A model generated the notes under the pieces. The model saw nothing but the letters and a program-made list of their open reading frames with translations. It had not been told where the DNA came from and made no database searches. This document shows positions 24,169-35,007 of a stretch of DNA of 64,000 nt, piece by piece. Origin of the DNA: Cheiracanthium punctorium. Its lineage: Eukaryota; Arthropoda; Arachnida; Araneae; Cheiracanthiidae. Position numbers and translations under genes: made by a program. The stretch's first letter is position 1. Each line of letters starts with the position of its first letter. The stretch spans positions 1 through 64,000 of the forward strand of contig JAWZYV010010352.1 of assembly GCA_038373885.1 (NCBI GenBank), in the 5' to 3' direction.

Positions 24169-24882
24169 AACAGAGACTTGGCAACTCTCTTGATTTAGGC
24201 AGGAGACTCCTGATTTTCCATTGATCTCCTGACAACCTGATTTAGGATACATTTCTCCTGATTTTTGCATATTTTCTCCTGATTTTTATCATTTAACATA
24301 TGAATAATAATTTATTTTTTGAATTTGAAATCTTTTTCTAAGTTTTGTCGTGGAAAGGAGCCTTTCTCAGCATTCCCCTTTCCTGCAATCAAACTAGTTC
24401 CAGGAACCCACTCCTGTGTGACATCATAAAGTTCGGATTTTACTGACAAATGTATAATAGTGAAAGAAGTGCAGCTTCATGTTCTAAAGCATTGAAATTT
24501 CTATCTTTTTCCATCACTCTTAAAAATAATTATTTTTCATATGACATTGCTTTGTTTAATCCTCCAATGACTTAAGAGTTAAAAATTGACCCCAATTTTT
24601 AACTTTCCAACTTAACATTTTTCATGTTGCTAAATTTTTTACAAGCTACCGACTACCTAATAGAAGACATGACCCAAAATTATTTTTTTTTGTGGTCTAA
24701 AAATATCTATATCTGACAACAAACAGCACCAAAGATGCTTTTCACTCTCTCTCTCCAAAATGTAGTTTCAGCTGATACAACCCTGATCTTTAAATTTTAG
24801 TTTTTTAATCGAAAACAAGTCTCCTGATTTTTAGAATAAAATCTCCTGATTTTTCACTTTGCCAGGTTGGCAACTCTGCACC
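24169..24882. mobile_element. Insertion in Gypsy RT, CTCCTGATTTTT repeats
   Basis: RT coding stops after FST and resumes at CACCAGATCCCGG (HQIP). The intervening ~0.7 kb is AT-rich, non-coding and rich in CTCCTGATTTT motifs at both ends in the same orientation. TTGGCAACTCT is repeated at both borders (about 24178 and 24868). The exact ends and target duplication are not resolved, so the class is uncertain. Confidence 0.5.
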
Positions 24883-25205
24883 AGATCCCGGTATGTCCTG
24901 AAGACATGCAAAAAACTGCGGTTACCACTCCGTTCGGTTTATTTGAATTTTTATTTATGCAGTTCGGATTGGCAAATGCAGCGTCCACGTTTCAGATTTA
25001 TTCATAAGGTGATGCAGGGCTTTGATTTTTGCATTCCATATTTTGACGATGTTTTAGTCGCCTCTACTAGCGAAGAGGAGCATTTGTGCCATTTAAAAGC
25101 TATGTTTGAACGGTTTGCTGAATTTGGCATTAGAATCAATCCTTCTAAATGTGTTTTCGGGAAAGCTAGTGTTAAGTTTTTAGGCCATAACATTTCTGTC
25201 GAAGG
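24883..25205 (+). pseudogene. pol: Gypsy pol part 2: RT palm
   Basis: HQIP is followed by TTPFGLFEF and a palm segment with the catalytic box YFDDVLVAS (about 25039-25065), then NPSKCVFGKASVKFLGHNISVEG. The reading frame changes within this part. The YFDD variant replaces the commoner YIDD. The frame is broken at 25206 by the next insertion and resumes at 30368 with GIHPLKEKV. Confidence 0.8.
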
Positions 25206-26201
25206 CAGACCCGGGGGGACAGGGGGACGTGTCCCCCTGCGCCCTCTGCTTGAGGCTCCCTGTGCGCCATAAGCCTACGAAAGAAATTGCAACAGAATTA
25301 AATTTTCACGTACAAAAAAATCAAAGTCAATAATGTGTTTTAAACAAAATTATTTGCTTTTTCCTCGAGTATTCTAATTTTTAAAATAAAAAATGTAGAT
25401 CATACTATACTATTACGAAGAAGATGTGACTTACAAAAAGTTTAATGTTTTAAATATCTATTAACTGTAAGATTCCTTAATTTCGATTTCCACCTGCATG
25501 AAGAGCAAACAGTCTGTGATTTCTGAACGGCATCGACGCTCACTCAGCTTTTCCCTGCTTCAGTTAATGATATTTTCTGTTGTTGATGGTAAAATACGAT
25601 ATCTTAAAAATATTCACTCGATAGTCATTTTCTTCGTTTTCGCCGTCGCAGCTAGGGTCATGAGCGCCTTTGGCAAGAGTTGAATTTTGTGCCTCTAAAG
25701 GCCAAAGCTTATATGAGTCCGTTGTCATACGCTCCAGAATGTGAGGCGAGTTTTTTAATGGTCAATTTGCACTTGGAGGCTATTGTAAAAAAGAGGGAAA
25801 TGTTGCAGGGTTGAAATATTTATGGGCTTTTAATGACCAATTTTGATCTCCGACAAAGGCTAACCCGTGAAACCACAAAACCACGCCTTACACAATGGAG
25901 AGTCTTTTTTTCCGAAACCTGCTAATAAGATACTGAAGAAAACATTGAATTGTCTACGACAAGCGACTCACATGAGCATTGGCCTTAATACTTCTTCTTA
26001 CTTATTATTATGTAGGAAAAGACTGAAAAATGCACCCTTCTGAATTAATTACAACAAATTTTCAAAATGTCTTCCACCATTTACCAAGCAACAGTGAAGC
26101 ACATTATAATAGTTTCCAAAAAAAATATTTTATTATTCGTAGATTACTAGATGTTTGAATTATAAATCAGCAGTAAATTTAACGGTAAATTATTTATATA
26201 C

Positions 26202-26400
26202 TAGCCGCCTCCGGCGACCAGTTGGTTCGCCATCTTAATAAATCTTGTTCGAAGAGAATCCTGTTCCTCACCGGCTTCCTTGTCACTGAAATCTCTCAGA
26301 TTCTGAATGGAATTTAAAATTAAGACGGTTACAAACAGGAGCGGCCCTAGGGTGAGTGGGCGCCCCCTGCTAATGTAAAAAAGATGCCTCCTTTTATGCT
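26202..26400. repeat. Dispersed repeat, copy 1 of 2
   Basis: ACTAGCCGCCTCCGGCGACC through GCTAATGTAAAAAAGA matches 27527-27720 with few differences. The shared part includes the left half of the MITE at 26336-26481, so the duplication is younger than that MITE insertion. Confidence 0.75.
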
Positions 26401-26481
26401 CTACTTAGTTTTTGAGTTCGAAATGACGTCCCTTCGAAGCCGGCGCCCAGATGCGATGCTTACCGTGTCGGGCTGCCCCTG
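26336..26481. mobile_element. hAT-type MITE with 8-bp duplication GTTACAAA
   Basis: The ends CAGGAGCGGCCC and GGGCTGCCCCTG are imperfectly inverted. GTTACAAA flanks both sides (26328-26335, 26482-26489). It is 146 bp and non-coding. It is related in sequence to the MITE at 38035-38211. Confidence 0.75.
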
Positions 26482-26730
26482 GTTACAAAATTAAGAATGT
26501 AGGCAATCACCAGTTTAATTGAAACTGAAAAGTTTAAATTGATTATTTTTTAATATAAAAATTTTGTTTTTTAATTGTTTTTATTTATTATTTTATCACA
26601 TTTATTCTACGTCATCAATATGCTTACACTAATTACAAATCATCGATTGGAGTGATATCCGCCGACTACACATGAAGGAGAGTCCCGTTCTTCTATTGCT
26701 ATCTGTACTTCTCAGTCTTCCTTCGTTTCG

Positions 26731-27316
26731 CAGTTCTGTATGTACGCTGGCCCCCCCACAGCGTACATTCACAACTGCTGACCATCTCAATTCTCTTCAC
26801 CTGGGCAGATTTGGATGTACACTTTCCCTCAAAGTGTACATGCACAGCTGATGGGAGTCGAACCGAGGACTGTGCATTCGACTACGCATCCAGGACTTCA
26901 TCTTCGGGGCCGCCCTTGCCCCAACGGTAAAGGATGATAACGTCTATATGAAGTTTTGTCTATTGTTGTGAAATGTAAGTTACAGCATTGGAGTACAACA
27001 AGAGTACAGTTCTGTATGTACTCTTGTTGTAGAGCATTGGAGTACAGTTCTGTATGTACGCTGGCCCCCCCACAGCGTACATTCACAACTGCTGACCATC
27101 TCAATTCTCTTCACCTGGGCAGATTTGGATGTACACTTTCTCTCAAAGTGTACATGCACAGCTGATGGGAGTCGAACCGAGGACTGTGCATTCGACTACG
27201 CATCCAGGACTTCATCTTCGGGGCCGCCCTTGCCCCAACGGTAAAGGATGATAACGTCTATATGAAGTTTTGTCTATTGTTCTGAAATGTAAGTTACAGC
27301 ATTGGAGTACAACAAT
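26731..27316. repeat. 314-bp tandem duplication with GTAC hairpins and a tRNA-like segment
   Basis: The block starting CAGTTCTGTATGTACGCTGG at 26731 repeats at 27045 almost unchanged. Each unit has hairpins ATGTACGCTG...CAGCGTACAT and ATGTACACTTT...AAAGTGTACAT. The junction has a 14-bp stem ACAACAAGAGTACA with its inverse (26995-27030). On the minus strand each unit has a B-box-like GGTTCGACTCC, suggesting a tRNA-derived SINE; the A box is not convincing. Confidence 0.7.
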
Positions 27317-27334
27317 ACTTCACACTGCGTCTGG

Positions 27335-27478
27335 GACCCCATCATGGCCGAGTGGATAAGACACTGTTCATCATAGATGGCTGAATTGTTAAGGCTTGGG
27401 GTTCTGGCCTAAATCTCGGCTGTCGATCTAACTGTCTTTAGTTTTGTGCAGTTTTCTTTTTTTTTTTTTTTTTTCTCT
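27335..27478 (+). mobile_element. Possible tRNA-Leu/Ser-related SINE fragment
   Basis: ATGGCCGAGTGGATAAGAC resembles the A-box arm of a Leu/Ser tRNA and lies upstream of a T-rich tract. The expected B box is degenerate (GGTTCTGGCC), so this is not a functional tRNA gene. Confidence 0.35.
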
Positions 27479-27526
27479 TGCGCGGTGATGTTTTGCAATT
27501 GCTCTTTTAAACCTTCTTTTTTTTTA

Positions 27527-27720
27527 TACTAGCCGCCTTCTTCGACCAGTTGGTTCGCAATATTGTTAAATCTTGTTTGGAGAGAATCCTGTTCCATACC
27601 GGCTTCCTTTGCACTGAAATCTCTCAGATTCTGAATGGAATTTAAAATTAAGACGGTTACAAACAGGAGCGGCCCTAGGGTGAGTGGGTGCCCCCTGCTA
27701 ATGTAAAAAAGACGCCGTTA
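27527..27720. repeat. Dispersed repeat, copy 2 of 2
   Basis: This is the second copy of 26202-26400, starting ACTAGCCGCCTTCTTCGACC and diverging after AAAAAAGACGCC. It includes the truncated left half of the CAGGAGCGGCCC MITE. Confidence 0.75.
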
Positions 27721-29758
27721 AATAATTTCATACTTGAGGCCCGTAAAAGGGAGCGTAAATAAAACATTTGATTCTAGAGCAATCGAAATCGCATAAAGAA
27801 AATAAAATTCCTAAATGAACCCCATTCCTTATTTTTGACTATTACATGGAAAAACTGGTTCATTATTGCTTAATAATTGCAGAATAACTGCAGGAGCTCT
27901 AATTTGTTTTATCGTAAATTTAAGCTTTAATTACCTAATTTATATTAAAAATTAAGTAATATTTTGTTTTATCACTGCTATATTTAATATAATAAAAAAA
28001 AATCAATAGAAGCAATTATGTAGGCTGTTAAAAATTTTAATTTAATCTAAAATTCTCTGAAAAAAAAAAAGAGTTCAGGATCTGAGCTCTCATGCAAATT
28101 AAACCCCGACTGGTCTTCGTGTAATACTCTCTAACATATTTCTGCACCCTAATTCGGTAGATTTTAAAAGGGGCTTAACGTAGAAAAAAGTCTCCAAATA
28201 TGTTTTTCAGGAAAAGTTTAGCAAAATTGTAAAAAATTAATATAAATTATAAAAATTTTAAGATTAAAATTCACAATTCTGTACATAGTGGGGGTTATAT
28301 ACTGTCATATACAGAGTGGGGGTTTCACTGTCGGTGTAGTAAACATTTTTATAGCATACTGAACTCGTTTGTATTATTTTAGTTTTTAGTACTAAAATAT
28401 TTGAAGGCACAATATGAACTTCTCCGCTTATACCCCCCCCCCTCAAAAAAAAAAAAAAATCTTAGCAGTGACCCTGCATTTGGGTGCCCGGAACTTATAT
28501 CCCCTAACACTTCTACACAGTATGAATGTGAAACAATATTATTTAATTAAAATAACGAAATTTTATGCCACCACTACAAAATATATACAGGCCCATTACT
28601 GCCAAATAGTGCTGGCCCGGTACATTTTAAGCAATACCACGCCGTTAACTTTTCTGTGCATGGCAGTTCGCCGTTACTAGTTATGTACTGACGCATATGC
28701 ACTTTTCAGACACTGGTACTCCAGTGACTTCCAGACGATGGCGATCTACCTTGCTCCCGGTATACGGCACTTTGCCAGCACGACGGGTACCCGGCCGTCA
28801 TTTTGGCGGCAGTAGTGTGTTTGCTGGGTAATTGTAGGTTAATTTTCAAGATTATTTCCCTATTTACCTCTTTTTGTGTGTGTGTGTGTATGAGTATGTG
28901 CGGTGGGAGGGACCACCAGTAAAATACTTACAAGAGTAAAAAATGGGAGCTTTGAATGCACACTGCAGTGTGTAGGGATAGTGAAAATACTTAATCGGAG
29001 GCTTTAAAACTGAATTGTGCCTGGATCCTCTCAAATACTAAATTCCTGGACAATCACTGATATTATTTATTGTTTATTCTAGTCTAATTTAAAATGGTTG
29101 TGGAAAAAATGCGTAGTTTAGAATTAATCTAGAAAAGCATCGAGTTATCATTTCATTATTCAAGAACTTTGAGCGATGCATCCTCTTTATACATCTTCTT
29201 TATGTATTGTATAGATCATGTTTACCTTAAAATTATTTTAATCGAGATAAAACGTTTTGGACATTCTGTGTTAAATACATCTTATTACCTATTAAATTGC
29301 TTTGAATGCATTTTTATATAATTCTAAATTTTTCTATTCCTTAACTATGTACATACATACACATATTGTTATTTGTTGTGAGTATAAGTAAATAGATTTA
29401 TGTCAGTAAAAATATTTAAAATATATTTGGCACAGATATTGTCAAAAATCAACGTGTCAATCATTTTATTTCTGCCTCTCAAAAAAGTATTCGAGTATGA
29501 GCGAAATTTCCAAATTTGGCTTTGCGAAAAATTAATAAGGTTTCGGCAAAAGTGCAAATCAACAAAATTATGAAAAAAATTATATTTATCATAACCCAAT
29601 TTCCATTTTACGGCAAATAATTTTTAATATGCGAAACCAACGGAAGAAGTTTCCCGTTTACTCGAATAGTTTTGTGAAAGAGTGTACACAATACAAGCGG
29701 ACAGTCATAGGAAAATATCATAAGATACATTGGACAGTTAAAAAGAGTTATATTACAA

Positions 29759-30072
29759 TACACTTTCGATAATCCGGTGATTGGTTTGTCCAGCCGTTCA
29801 CTAATCCGGCGCTCTTGGGAAGCATGTTATATTCTGTTCCGATTCCGACCACCGTGGATGTAAACAAGCATGCTCTTGTGCTTCCCTCCCTCTTTTGTCA
29901 TTGTGTCCTTGTTTAGCTAGTGTATTTATTCAGCGTACTACAGTGTCGTCCACACAAAAGCACATGACTTAAGTTTGTGTCAAAAACAAGGTATCTTGAT
30001 AATTCAGAAATTTTCGATAATCTGGCGGTTGTCTGGCCCCTACATGCTGGATTATCAAGATTGTGCTGTATT
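29759..30072. mobile_element. Tigger/pogo-like MITE
   Basis: CACTTTCGATAATCCGG after TA is mirrored by CTGGATTATCAAGATTGTGCTG before TA. The GATAATCC inner motif repeats near each end (also TTCGATAATCTGGCGG). TA flanks and GATAATCC termini are typical of Tigger-type elements. It is non-coding. Confidence 0.5.
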
Positions 30073-30367
30073 TTATAAAGGTTTTGCATATGGAGACAAA
30101 AAGACGAAAGCTTAACAATAAATATTATTTTTATTATTATTATGAAAATTCCACGGGCGTGACAGAATATTTTCCGGTAGGGGGGGGGGGATTACTTCAC
30201 CACATGTTTACCATGATGGAAAAAACAAAATAAGGGGTAGGGGAAAAGGTATACAAAAAAATCAGGGAGGGGCAAGTACCCCCCTTGCTCTATAATGCCG
30301 ATGCCTATGGAAAGCGCCCTCATTCCCTTTTGTCTGCCGCCCTCTCAGGGCACCCAGCACGGGCCTG

Positions 30368-30493
30368 GCTGAAGGCATTCACCCACTTAAAGAGAAAGTC
30401 CAAGCGATTATCGATTTCCTGCTTCCCCAAACAATCAAAGAATTGCGTCGATACCTAGCGATGACGAATTTTTATCGTCGTTTTATACCAAAG
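30368..30493 (+). pseudogene. pol: Gypsy pol part 3: RT thumb/connection
   Basis: Pol resumes after the 5.2-kb insertion as GIHPLKEKVQAIIDFLLPQT and ELRRYLAMTNFYRRFIPK, the conserved RT-to-RNase H connection. It is cut again at 30494 within FIPK.AAH, where the next insertion duplicates TACCAAAG. Confidence 0.8.
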
Positions 30494-31275
30494 CAGGGCC
30501 GTAAGCAGGATGAAATGTTAGGTAGGGCTTTGAATCTAGTTTGGGGGGGCGGAACAAATATAAGTATTAGTACGCGGAAGGAGGGGGGGGGTTTCAATTT
30601 GCACATTTTTTTTTTTTTTTTTTTTTTTCTAGAGTATTTGCTTCAAAAAACACTGTGTTTTTAAAATATTTAACATTCATTATGTTAATAATTTTTTCAT
30701 TGAGATTCCATTAAAAATATTCAAATGATATTTTGAGAGAATGCAGTATTGGATATCGGTTAGAGTAATTTTTTGTACAACAATAATTCACAAAACGTAG
30801 TTACTAGTTAATTGTGCCTTTTGCAATCCATTAAATGCTATCCAATAATAATAATAATAATAAACTCTGTAAAATAAAAAAATGTTAACAATTAAACTTT
30901 AGAATAATAATTTACTGAAAGTGCATTTATTTTTCATTTTAAATATATAATTGTAAGGATAAAATTTTAAGGAACTTAAAAGGAAAGCGGCAGTTTCGTG
31001 TACTCGGAAAAATCCGAAATCCGATGCTAAATGCAGCCAAGAGCAGCAAAATAATTGACCGTATGTAAAGAAATCTGGCCATTGTGATGAGAAATTCTCC
31101 CAAAACAATGGGTATTTTTTATGATGTAAAATTTAGTGATTGTTAAAAATCAGTCATTTCTAGAATTTCGTATTTATCTGTAAATTTACAAAAAGTTTTG
31201 AAAATCTATGGGGGGGCTGAAAGCCGGCTAGGTAGGGCTCAGCCCCTGTAGCCCCCCCCTCTGGTTACGGCCCTA
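30494..31275. mobile_element. hAT-type non-autonomous element with 8-bp duplication TACCAAAG
   Basis: The ends CAGGGCCGTAA and TTACGGCCCTA are inverted (the last base is mutated). TACCAAAG occurs at 30486-30493 and 31276-31283, and Gypsy pol reads through perfectly if the element and one duplicate are removed. It contains long G and T runs and no transposase. Confidence 0.85.
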
Positions 31276-33138
31276 TACCAAAGGCTGCACATATGCAGGG
31301 TATCTTAAACAAATACTTGCAGGGGGTGAAGAAGAATGACAACCGCCAAGTAGAATGGTCCGAAGAGGCCAAGAGTGCATTCCTACAAAGTAAAGAAGAA
31401 CTTGCACAGGCTACTGCTTTAGCATATTTCGTACCTGATGCTCCACTCTCCATTGTAGTTGATGCATCTACCAAGCCATGGGAGCGGCACTCCAGCAGCT
31501 AAAAGACAGTGCATGGCAGCCGCTGGCTTTTTATTCAAAGTCCTATCGCCAGCCCAACAAAAATACAGTGCATATGATCGCGAACTGTTAGCAATATACT
31601 TGGCTGTAAAGTATTTTCGTCACATGCTGGAAGGTCGGCCATTTACCATCCTCACCAACCACAAACCCTTAATATTTGCTTTCCGACAGAAAGCAGACAA
31701 GTGCTCGCCGAGACAAACTCGTCACTTAGACTTTATAAGTCAATTCTGTACGGACATTAAACATATTAGTGACATGGAGAACGTGGTAGCTAACGCGCTA
31801 TCACGCGTGAACATCTCGGTGTGTAAAGAGTCCGTTATTGACTTTGTGGAAATGGCCTCTTTGCAAGAAACGGATCCAGAGCTGCAAGAAATTCTAAAGA
31901 ACCCTGCACCTACTCTCGAATTGAAGCGAATGGTGGTAGGGGATCCAAGTGGCACGGTTTTGCAGTGCAATATTTCTACAGGTTGCATTAGACCATTCGT
32001 GCCTGAATCGATGCGCAAACAAAGATTTCATCACTTACATAATTTAATACATCCTGGTGCCAAAGCAACAAAAAGAATGATATCTGAACGTTATGTCTGG
32101 CCTTCAATGGAAAAAGATATCGCATGGGTCCGAACTTGCATCCCATGCCAGAAATGTAAAGTTCATAGACATACCAAGAGCCCAACTGGTACTTTTGAAA
32201 AACCAACAGCAAGGTTCCAGCCTATACACATCGACTTAATCGGTCCACTACCACCATCCAACGGCTACCGATATTGCCTCACTTGTGTAGATCGATTCAC
32301 TAAGTGGCCTGAGGCATTTCCACGGGTGGATATTTCAGCTGAAAGCGTAGCTGAAGCATTCTACGCAGGATGGATTGCTCGATTTGGGACACCATTACGA
32401 GTGACATCGGATCAAGGTACCCAGTTTGAGTCTTCTCTATTTTCAGCTTTAGCAAAGCTCTTAGGAGTTCATCGCATACACACGTCTCCGTATCATCCAG
32501 CTGCAAATGGCCAGGTAGAGTGCCTGCACAGACAACTTAAGGCTGTTATTATGGTCCACAATACTATTGAGTGGACTAGAGTTCTTACAGTGTTGCTAGG
32601 CATTAGAGCTGCCTGGAAGGAAGATCTCAAGACGACAGCTGCAGAAATGGTGTATGGTACAACAATAGCTCTTCCTGGTGAATTTCTAACACCAGCGGAA
32701 GAGATTCCGGACATCGCAACTTTTGTAGGAAAGCTGCTTCAGACGATGCACCAGCTTTGTCCGCCTCCAGCACGATCAAATGGCAAGCAAGCAATTTTTG
32801 TGCAAAAAGAGCTGAAAGACTGCTTGCACGTATTCTTGCGTAGAGATGCCGTGAAAAAGAGTCTGCAACCACCGTACGACTGCCCATATGAAGTGATGGC
32901 TCGAACAGACAAGAACTTATGCCTCAAAGTCAGGGAAAAAAGAATAACTGTGAATATTGACAGAGTTAAGCCAGCTTTCCTTTGTGTGGAGGACTCACCT
33001 ACTCCTCAGCCTACGGCAAAAGTGGGACCGCTGGAAACAAAACCTACACCGCCCGAAACAAAATCTACAAGCTGTGAGACAAAGGAAAAGGTTACACGAT
33101 CCGGCAGACGAGTTAGGTTTAACCCCAAGTACTTCTGA
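31276..33138 (+). pseudogene. pol: Gypsy pol part 4: RNase H and integrase
   Basis: It begins with EWSEEAKSAFLQSKEELA and RNase H (PLSIVVDASTK), with frameshifts near 31475 and 31540. From there a 540-codon open frame runs to TGA 33136. It includes YSAYDRELLAIYLAVKYFRH, ILTNHKPLIFA, the integrase zinc region (H..H...CIPCQKC), and catalytic residues in HIDLIGPLP, TSDQGTQFE and NGQVECLHRQ (D,D35E). The tail is basic (TRSGRRVRFNPKYF). Integrase inserts the cDNA. Its open frame contrasts with the heavily broken 5' half, but RT upstream is destroyed, so it cannot act in cis. Confidence 0.85.
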
Positions 33139-33176
33139 TAGTAAAAACTTTTTCGCTATCGCTCAGGGGGGGCTAC

Positions 33177-33459
33177 TGTTGGGGATCTGGCAATGCTGCT
33201 GGTAGCGGCAGATGAGCTGTGCTGAACTCATTCCGGGTTCCCCCTCTCTCACGAGGTGCCAACTAGTGAGAAAGTGTGCTTCTCTGTACTCTGCGCTAAA
33301 AGTTTTGTGTAAAACATGCATAATTCGTATTAACGTGTAATGTAAAATATGCATAAATTGCAGTAATGTTTAATTAAAGTAATTTAATGTATCTACCTTC
33401 TGTTTATTTGTTAATCTACTAACCTAACAGTATGAGTTAAGATGGAGTCAACCGCTAAA
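33177..33459 (+). repeat. 3' LTR of the Gypsy element
   Basis: It starts TGTTGGGGATCTGGCAATGC right after a G-rich polypurine tract (CAGGGGGGGGCTAC) and ends CAACCGCTAAA, followed by AACAAAGG. It differs from the 5' LTR at a handful of positions. Confidence 0.85.
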
Positions 33460-33464
33460 AACAA

Positions 33465-33800
33465 AGGATTTTCTGAAATGCCAAAACATTGTATTGATGG
33501 GTCATCTGCCGTGCAGCCCTGATTTGGCACCCAATGACTTTTTTTATTCCCGTATATCAAAAATAAATTATATGGACAACGATTTTCGACACTGCACCCG
33601 AAGAAGCGGTTGATGCATTCAAAACACATGTTTAGCAGTTACCTGAATCGGAGTGGAAAAAGTGCTTCGAAAATTGGTTCAAATGCATGCAAAAGTGCAC
33701 AAATCTTCATGGAAGATATTTTGAAAAACAATAAAACCAATTTTGATCATAAATATTTGTTGTTTCATTATTAGGCCAGAAATATAAATAGCAACCCTCG
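33465..33800 (+). pseudogene. mariner transposase C-terminal remnant
   Basis: Across shifting frames the sequence spells the end of a mariner transposase: PDLAPNDFF, YIKNKLYGQRF, EEAVDAFKTHV, LPESEWKKCFENWFKCMQKC and GRYFEK, followed by a short 3' tail (AGAAATATAAATAGCAACCC). The upstream two thirds are absent here. It directly abuts the Gypsy 3' LTR. Confidence 0.7.
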
Positions 33801-35007
33801 TAGAGCATGTACTGGGCCATTTTTTTTTCATTAGCAGTTTGTTAGAACAAGAAGCAAGAACTTTCTAAGCATCAAGGTAAGTGATTTATTTCATATTAAA
33901 TAAATACTTGTTTTGATCCCCTATTAACTCATTCAAATAATAATTCATGCTATTATGAAGCTTCAAACAAATGTTTTTCATTTTAAACCATTGTTTTTGT
34001 CAGTGATCAATAATTAATTTGCAGTAAGCCTAAAACCAATGGAAAATGGTATGGGGTCCAATGGGACATTTCATAAGGGGTCTAATGGGACATGTCCCAT
34101 TAGAACCCAAAGTCATTAAATATAAAAGCTGTAATATTATTGATACAATATTTATTTTAAATGATATTTTTGTGTACTAGCAATTTAATGTGAATTATTC
34201 TTTCATTTCTATTAATTTTATACCATTTTACAAGTTTGCTTTCAGCAAAAGCACAAGATAAATTAAGATCTTAATGTTCAATTGTTTTACAAAGAAAAAT
34301 AAATTTTTCAATTCAGATTTTGTTATTCATTTATAACACTGACATAAATTAGGACTTTTTACAGCTTTTATAAGACTTACAAACATGTATAAAAAATTAA
34401 AACTAATTTAAATTAGCCCTTTCACATGATTTGAGCTAAAGATCTAAATATACAACAAATCTTTTTCTGCAGATTAGCTTTTGTTAGCTTGTAAATAATT
34501 TCTTTGTTATAAATGAAAATTTTCTCACAGTACTTTATAGTGTGAATTTCCAGAAATTTAGCAAAATTTCCCAGGTAATTTTGCAAAAATTACCCCCTCC
34601 CCCTTTCCAACCATTTATAAACATAATTCTGTGTCAAACTCTGCTAGATATAGTCAAAAGATTTGCATGGAATGTTTTTTAATAATCCAGTTTCATTATT
34701 AACGTTGTCTAATAATTTTTCAGATGCCTAGAGTCAAAGAGAGGAAGACAGGTAGAAAGAAAATTTCTGATGATGCTATGAAAGAAGCAATAGAAAGCAT
34801 ATTGAATAATCACACACCAGTAAGAGTTGCAGCAGAAAAATATAAACAGTGGAAAAAATAGTTTTTTTGTTCCCAGGTCTATTATTCCTAATCAGGTATT
34901 TTCTTCTGAACACGAATTATCTTAGGTGGAATATCTGATTACTGCATCCAAAATGCATCACGGATTATCTACTACAGAAACCAGAAAATTGGCATATTAA
35001 TATGCAA

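Larger units (their letters stand above)
25206..30367. mobile_element. 5.2-kb hAT-type insertion in Gypsy pol, itself a mosaic
   Basis: The ends CAGACCCG and CGGGCCTG are inverted. The flanks GTCGAAGG (25198-25205) and GCTGAAGG (30368-30375) form an 8-bp target duplication with two mismatches, and RT coding resumes exactly across them. The interior contains no recognisable transposase. It holds further repeats: a 146-bp MITE, a duplicated ~190-bp block (26202 and 27527), a 314-bp tandem duplication and a Tigger-like MITE. Much of the rest (27720-29750) is AT-rich with no feature I recognise. Confidence 0.65.
21616..33459 (+). mobile_element. Ty3/Gypsy LTR retrotransposon, nested and decayed
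   Basis: Two LTRs of about 282 bp, starting TGTTGGGGATCTGGCAATGC, bracket gag, protease, RT, RNase H and integrase remnants in the usual Gypsy order. A flanking AACA (or AAACA) adjoins the left LTR and follows the right one, as expected of a 4-5 bp target duplication. Subtracting the three insertions in pol (about 24.17-24.88, 25.206-30.367 and 30.494-31.275 kb) leaves about 5.2 kb, normal for Gypsy. All reading frames are broken except the last. Confidence 0.9.

Noticed and set aside
32493..32927. Minus-strand ORFs over Gypsy integrase
   Set aside because: They are shadows of the plus-strand integrase frame with its conserved catalytic residues.
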